Positions 61,001 through 64,000 of a stretch of DNA of 64,000 nucleotides are shown here, one piece after another. A model generated the notes under the pieces. The model was not told the DNA's origin, ran no database searches, and saw only the letters and a program-made list of their open reading frames with translations. Origin of the DNA: Notospermus geniculatus (lineage: Eukaryota > Nemertea > Pilidiophora > Heteronemertea > Lineidae); contig NMRB01001150.1 of assembly GCA_002633025.1 (NCBI GenBank), positions 50,271-114,270 on the forward strand, in the 5' to 3' direction. Within the stretch, counting starts at the first letter, position 1, and every line of letters begins with the position of its first letter. The position numbers were made by a program, and so were the translations under genes.

Positions 61001-61507
61001 TTCTAGAGTTTCAGATTGTAAAGTTCCAGCCTGAAGAAGACCCCGGTTGGGGTCGAAAATTTGCTAAATATTCTGGAAATTGACTTTATATACTTTATCA
61101 TATTGTGTGTCAATTTTTGTGCTCGCCTTCTCTTAAGGAAACCAACAACAGCAAATTGCCCCACTGCAGAGCCGAGTGGTGATACAACTTTTTACCATCG
61201 GCTGGCAAAACCATGGTAACATAGGAAAACAATAAAAGATAAGATGAGGAAATAGACTAATACTATTCATGACGCGTACAGGAAGTCTAGTCGGGGCGCT
61301 TTCGAATAACATTCACTGACAACATGGCGGATGGAGGTCACGTGACTAAGGACAGACCTTGACTGCGGAATCAGGTTGTAAAAACTGAAAACAGAGGCTT
61401 TTTGACTCGTGCACGTAGCGAGGCAGTTAAACGGATCTTCCGATGCCTCGGGTGTCTGTGGCGACAGGTCTTCATTGTAAATATGACGCATGAGTTCCAA
61501 ACGTTGC
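46001..61507 (-). CDS. KIF1A: Kinesin-3 family motor KIF1A/KIF1B (unc-104), C-terminal half, partial
   Basis: KIF1A or KIF1B; the two are not separable here. Exons (minus): alternative 61358-61507; then 58525-58662, 58099-58297, 57843-57960, 57307-57481, 56821-56911, 56510-56634, 56008-56184, 55521-55778, 55205-55319, 53020-53105, 50627-50733, 48438-48634, 47626-47901, 47291-47412, 46722-46977, 46451-46570, 46213-46331, 46001-46040. The 18 constitutive exons join in frame to about 905 residues. Landmarks: [15 protein letters not shown] (KIF1B domain), [69 protein letters not shown], then a PH domain from [11 protein letters not shown] through [16 protein letters not shown], the module that binds phosphoinositide on synaptic-vesicle precursors. 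The end is [13 protein letters not shown]-stop. Exon 47626-47901 is very Lys/Glu-rich. Motor, FHA and first coiled-coil exons lie beyond 64000. Confidence 0.95.
46385..46446 (-). repeat. TCAAGGTCA short tandem array in a 119-bp KIF1 intron
   Basis: Direct repeats of AAGGTCAAGGTCA and AAAGTCAAGAAAGG between the exons 46213-46331 and 46451-46570. Confidence 0.6.
47990..48232. mobile_element. MITE with CTATAGATGTTCTTCA / GAACCTCTAT ends (copy 1)
   Basis: Shares GCATGAACACAGCGTCAACAC, TGGCCGTCAAA and CAGTCACGTGAC words with 56963-57187, in the same order. Located in a KIF1 intron. Contains AGTGACGTCAC and TGTGACGTCA. Confidence 0.7.
48250..48402 (-). mobile_element. tRNA-derived SINE in a KIF1 intron
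   Basis: Reverse strand: GTCAGAGTGGCGCAGTGGAA (A box), GGTTCAATCCCCAGTTAGAT (B box), then CTTTATGTGATAGAGAGGGG and CAGGTTTTATTCAGGCACTC. Sense to KIF1. Confidence 0.85.
48981..49118. mobile_element. MITE with GGGAGGTTGAGATCAG termini, TA duplication
   Basis: GGGAGGTTGAGATCAG and CTGATCTCAACCTCCC are perfect inverses with TA on both sides; GACTTATCA/TGATAAGTC and GGATCCTTATACG/CGTATAAGGATCC extend the arms. Confidence 0.85.
51050..52110 (+). repeat. Long dispersed repeat with GTGAGCTA end and GTCGTCCGTC array (copy 2)
   Basis: Starts TTTTTAGCTCACTGGGGTGAGCTA, then GTCCGTCGTC arrays at 51087-51150. Internal units with ATATGGCCGCCAGGTGGCGTAA and TGACCTTTATGT recur about every 147 bp between 51540 and 52010. 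Inverted relative of 31670-32775; lies in a KIF1 intron. Confidence 0.75.
53155..53345 (+). mobile_element. tRNA-derived SINE, best-preserved copy
   Basis: A box TGGTGCAGTGG at about 53166 and B box GGTTCAATTCC at about 53208 have normal tRNA spacing. The body has TTCATGTGATAAAGAGGG, CAGGTTTCTCTGGGCACTCC and TTTCCTCCTGCTGTACATTG. Antisense to KIF1. Confidence 0.85.
53548..53660. promoter_or_regulatory. Cluster of TGACGTCA (CRE-type) palindromes in a KIF1 intron
   Basis: Four perfect TGACGTCA sites (about 53549, 53567, 53578 and 53615) plus a TGACGTAA near 53655; two more lie at about 53920 and 54003. Could be an enhancer or part of a decayed repeat. Confidence 0.4.
54832..54962. mobile_element. 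MITE with GGACCTTATTCACAAAG end
   Basis: Left GGACCTTATTCACAAAGCC pairs with right TTTGTGAACAAGGTCC; CTGGTTCC/GGAACCAG inside. Related to 23568-23707 only at the termini. Confidence 0.65.
56963..57187. mobile_element. MITE with ATAGAGGTTCTTCAC termini (copy 2)
   Basis: ATAGAGGTTCTTCAC at the left and GTGAAGAACCTCTAT at the right are inverted, with GTGACATCAC/GTGATGTCA beside them. Same family as 47990-48232; in a KIF1 intron. Confidence 0.75.
60182..60301. mobile_element. MITE with TAT target duplication
   Basis: GGGCCGTA.TTTTAGAACGTTC and GAACGTTCTAAAATACGACCC are inverted; TAT flanks both ends (60179-60181, 60302-60304). Internal TTAACATTAAGG/CTTTAACGTTAAGG also pair. Confidence 0.75.
60750..60983. 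mobile_element. Inverted-repeat element
   Basis: GCCAGCAGCACACTTAGGCG then ATATTGCAAG on the left, mirrored by CTTGCGATATCGCC and TAGTGTATTGCTGGC on the right. Confidence 0.7.
61024..61078 (+). other. Hammerhead-ribozyme-like motif with intact core (Penelope-type remnant)
   Basis: CTGAAGA (61031-61037) fits the CTGANGA box; GACCCCGGTTGGGGTC is a perfect stem II with a GGTT loop; GAAA follows directly. Then a short imperfect stem III (AATTTGCTAAATATT) and TC. TTCCA before and TGGAA after can form stem I, with two unpaired bases before the CTGAAGA box. Hammerheads of this minimal type are known in Penelope-like retroelements. Confidence 0.5.
61358..61507 (-). CDS. KIF1A: Look-alike (alternative) KIF1 exon
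   Basis: 150 bases between a CCTACAG acceptor and a GTCTGT donor. It encodes [20 protein letters not shown], then EDPFNCLAT and FYNLIPQSR. The constitutive exon 58525-58662 (138 bases) starts [20 protein letters not shown] and ends FRLVGR. Both start with one base completing a codon, end with two bases AG and are multiples of three, so either or both can be included without a frameshift. The donor is weaker than consensus. Confidence 0.6.
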
Positions 61508-62848
61508 CTGTAGGTGGCGTACGTAGCAGCATTCAAAAGAACAAATAGAAATCGTTATTGATTACTGTCACACACCCATCACATTTAGTCTAGGTTAAGA
61601 AAGTTTAGCATGCAAAATAATTTCTTGATTAGTAACGCTGAGGATGGACAAAGTATGGAAGCTCATGCGCCAAGACAATCAGCCAATCAGCATCAAGCAT
61701 CAGATACGGACCTTTCTTGGGGATACTTCACCAAATGGAGACGTTTTGGGAAATTTTTTTTGAAGAAACCATGTCCGTTCAGACACTAAGGGCCATATGA
61801 ACGGATCAGACTTTAGCCTAAAGTATAGTTTAAGTTAGACTTTCTCTTTGCTTGAAACATTGAGAAAAGCCAGACTTTAATGAAAGTGTGGCTGAAGTCC
61901 AACCCGAGCATACGGCCCTATGAAATGAACTCATCGTTTCGATGCCCCCCCCTCCCCCGTTATCTTGGTTGCTATAATGATATTGGTTACTTCAAGATAC
62001 AAATTTGCGGACCAGAGGTACGTGTAATGTTGGAGTTTCAGAGAAATCCCGTAGAAACCAAGATAACAGGTGCCAGCGAAACAACGAATTGGGATTTTTT
62101 CATGATGAGTCGCAAAAGATAATGTTAGTATGAAATGTGTGAACACCAGCACCAGTAGTGTCTAAGGTGAGGAATAAGGGTCATGGTGAGGTGGGGTACA
62201 TTACGTGCTGAGGGGAGGAGGACTGGGGTGGGGGTCCAATTTCTTGCTTAATGCAGCAGCCCTTCTGTGGCCTTTGATGAAATAGTGTCAAAATAACAAT
62301 CATCCTGTATCACATGGGGTACGGATCTACCATGATGACTTGTCACACTATTTGAATTTTGTAATTTTACATGTAAACCACTGAAAGTTTCTGTCCGAAG
62401 TCACTGAACTTCGCAATTCAACCTTTTCGCTTTGTAAAACTAAATAAGCATTGGTGAATCTGACTGATTATTGATTGTGTGAATAACATGTAAACAAAAC
62501 TATTTCTAAACGATAATGCATAACAAACTCAGAATTTCTGTGTAATAACTGCTTTTTGAAAATTGTTATTTTTGCAATGGAAGAAGAAGGCTTGGACAAG
62601 ACAGTGTCAACTCAACTTTGAAATGCAGGTGAAAGTTTTCATGCCGAAGAATGGAGGACATTTTGCGCTGGACCAAGCATGTTGACATTCCGTGCACACT
62701 ACAAACGACGCATGAATTCCATACTTTGCCCACGGATACTGTTGTGTGTGTTAAAACAACAGGATTCTAGTCTGTCTGCTTCAAAAATCAAGGGAGGCCA
62801 TCAGTTCAGCAGTTAGCATTTCAAACTGCACTGGCAAAGCCAAAAAAT

Positions 62849-64000
62849 AAAACTTTGATAATTACTCTGAAATCAATCGAATACAGGTGGACAAATTGTC
62901 ATTTTATGCCTACAGAACAATGACTTACAATTTACATACGCACAGGTTCGAATAGCACAATCACTGTACACGCACTTATTTTAGGGACTTTTCACCTAAG
63001 AAGCAGTCATAATGTATACTGAGCACTAACATGAAGATGACGTGTACATTTACATGTATAGTCAGGTGGGATTTGATTGGCTTCTTGGCCTCTGTTTTTA
63101 TACCCCTTGGCCACTCAGGCCCAAGGAATGTCATGATCATTAATTATGTATTCTATGCTCAGGGATCATAAATAGCGCACTGATATTCGAATTCACAGGC
63201 ACCAGCCACTGACTAAAATTTACATCCATGTACCGGTACAGTGGAACCTCCCTTAACGGACACCTCTGCCAGGAGGACACCTCTCTATTAAGGACACTGA
63301 AGTTTAGTCCCTAATTGATCATTTCTATTCATTTTAACCTCTGTAATCAGGACACCTCTCAATTAAGGACAGCATTTGTCAGTCCCAAAGGTGTCCGTAA
63401 TAGAGAGGTTCCACTGTATACAACTCACTCAACTGGCGCACCAGCTGACCTGTGCAGAACTTCGCCGGTGATCCCCAACAAATTCAGATCACTTGGAAAT
63501 GATATCATATATGATACTTCTCAATTCAAATGATTAGGCCTAGTATTCAGCAAAAGTGCTGAATAATATCAACTTCAGCAAGGCTACAACACCCCAAGTT
63601 AAGTACTCCAAACCATTTTCACAAAGGCTACATGCAAAAGACAATTCTAAATGCCAAGATTGTACTCAGGCTGGCTTGCGTTATAACATTCCTAAAACCT
63701 CAATATCTGAGTCAAAATATCAGAGTATGATGCTCATAAGTCTTTAAGCTTATATTTGACCAAAAGACCAATACCGGTCTTATCTAACACTTGACCAAAA
63801 GGCCATTTCCTCACAAATACCTACCCGTTTTTCTACAGCAATTCCTTCATAAACTGACAAATTCCCCTAGTACTCATCCTCCCACAGCAGGGGTTTTTAC
63901 CTCGCTCCTCTTCATCTTTGTGTGCGAGTGTGTGAAAGAGGAGCAAGACCAAAGCCCTGCTGTGGCAGGATGCTAGTATTCGATTTAGTATTTTACTATT
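62849..64000 (+). repeat. About 1-kb dispersed duplication (copy 2, contains MITE insertion; runs off the window)
   Basis: Matches 42354-43321 almost base for base, apart from a 10-bp indel near 63080 and a MITE at 63239-63416. The copy continues past 64000, so the true length is unknown. Confidence 0.9.
63239..63416. mobile_element. MITE, CAGTGGAACCTC family (copy 3), inserted in the duplicated segment
   Basis: CAGTGGAACCTCCC at the left, GAGGTTCCACTG at the right, TA on both sides. Copy 1 of the duplication reads ATGTATACAAC across the same point without the element. Confidence 0.85.

Larger units (their letters stand above)
61508..64000. other. KIF1 upstream intron (partial)
   Basis: No further KIF1 exon recognised up to the window edge. 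Contains an inverted-repeat element (61788-61922, AAGGGCCATATG / CATACGGCCCT) and the second copy of the 1-kb duplication. Confidence 0.6.

Overview
The window is animal (bilaterian) nuclear DNA. Genes are split by GT-AG introns, coding density is low, and the space between exons is full of small inverted-repeat elements, tRNA-derived SINEs, minisatellites and retroelement remnants. The proteins match metazoan families (USP5, CDCA3, KIF1, CFAP107, an LRR-Ig receptor). No phylum can be fixed from the sequence. The transposon load and the gene set fit a non-vertebrate such as a lancelet, hemichordate, echinoderm or lophotrochozoan; this is inference. Assembly gaps are a run of N at 10446-10523 and single n characters at 1066, 18145, 20649 and 53674.

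Layout, left to right. 1380-3323 (+): a single-coding-exon leucine-rich-repeat/immunoglobulin membrane protein. 3.3-14.3 kb: no recognised gene, with two minisatellites, a 242-bp tandem duplication and several MITEs. 14303-20266 (-): USP5 (isopeptidase T), 13 coding exons found; the exons for the zinc-finger UBP domain and the catalytic cysteine are absent at a single-n join. 21245-22426 (+): CDCA3, three coding exons, head-to-head with USP5 across a short promoter-like interval. 22.4-30.0 kb: MITEs and a LINE 3' end. 30022-38730 (-): CFAP107, three exons reconstructed completely. 38.7-46.0 kb: one orphan candidate exon and repeats. 46001-61507 and beyond (-): the C-terminal half of a KIF1A/KIF1B-type kinesin-3 (18 constitutive exons plus one look-alike alternative exon); its motor and FHA exons lie beyond the right edge.

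The genes serve separate cell functions: polyubiquitin recycling (USP5), mitotic-entry control (CDCA3), a ciliary doublet-microtubule inner protein (CFAP107) and axonal vesicle transport (KIF1). Their linkage is the main interest. USP5 and CDCA3 are also head-to-head neighbours in human (12p13), while KIF1B and CFAP107 are both on human 1p36, a region paralogous to 12p13. The window therefore looks like an unduplicated version of an old chordate/bilaterian linkage block. Other points are a duplicated KIF1 exon with matched splice phases, three hammerhead-ribozyme-like motifs (probable Penelope-element remnants), a pair of identical foldback elements flanking the USP5/CDCA3 promoter, and a recent 1-kb duplication that preserves a filled and an empty insertion site of one MITE.
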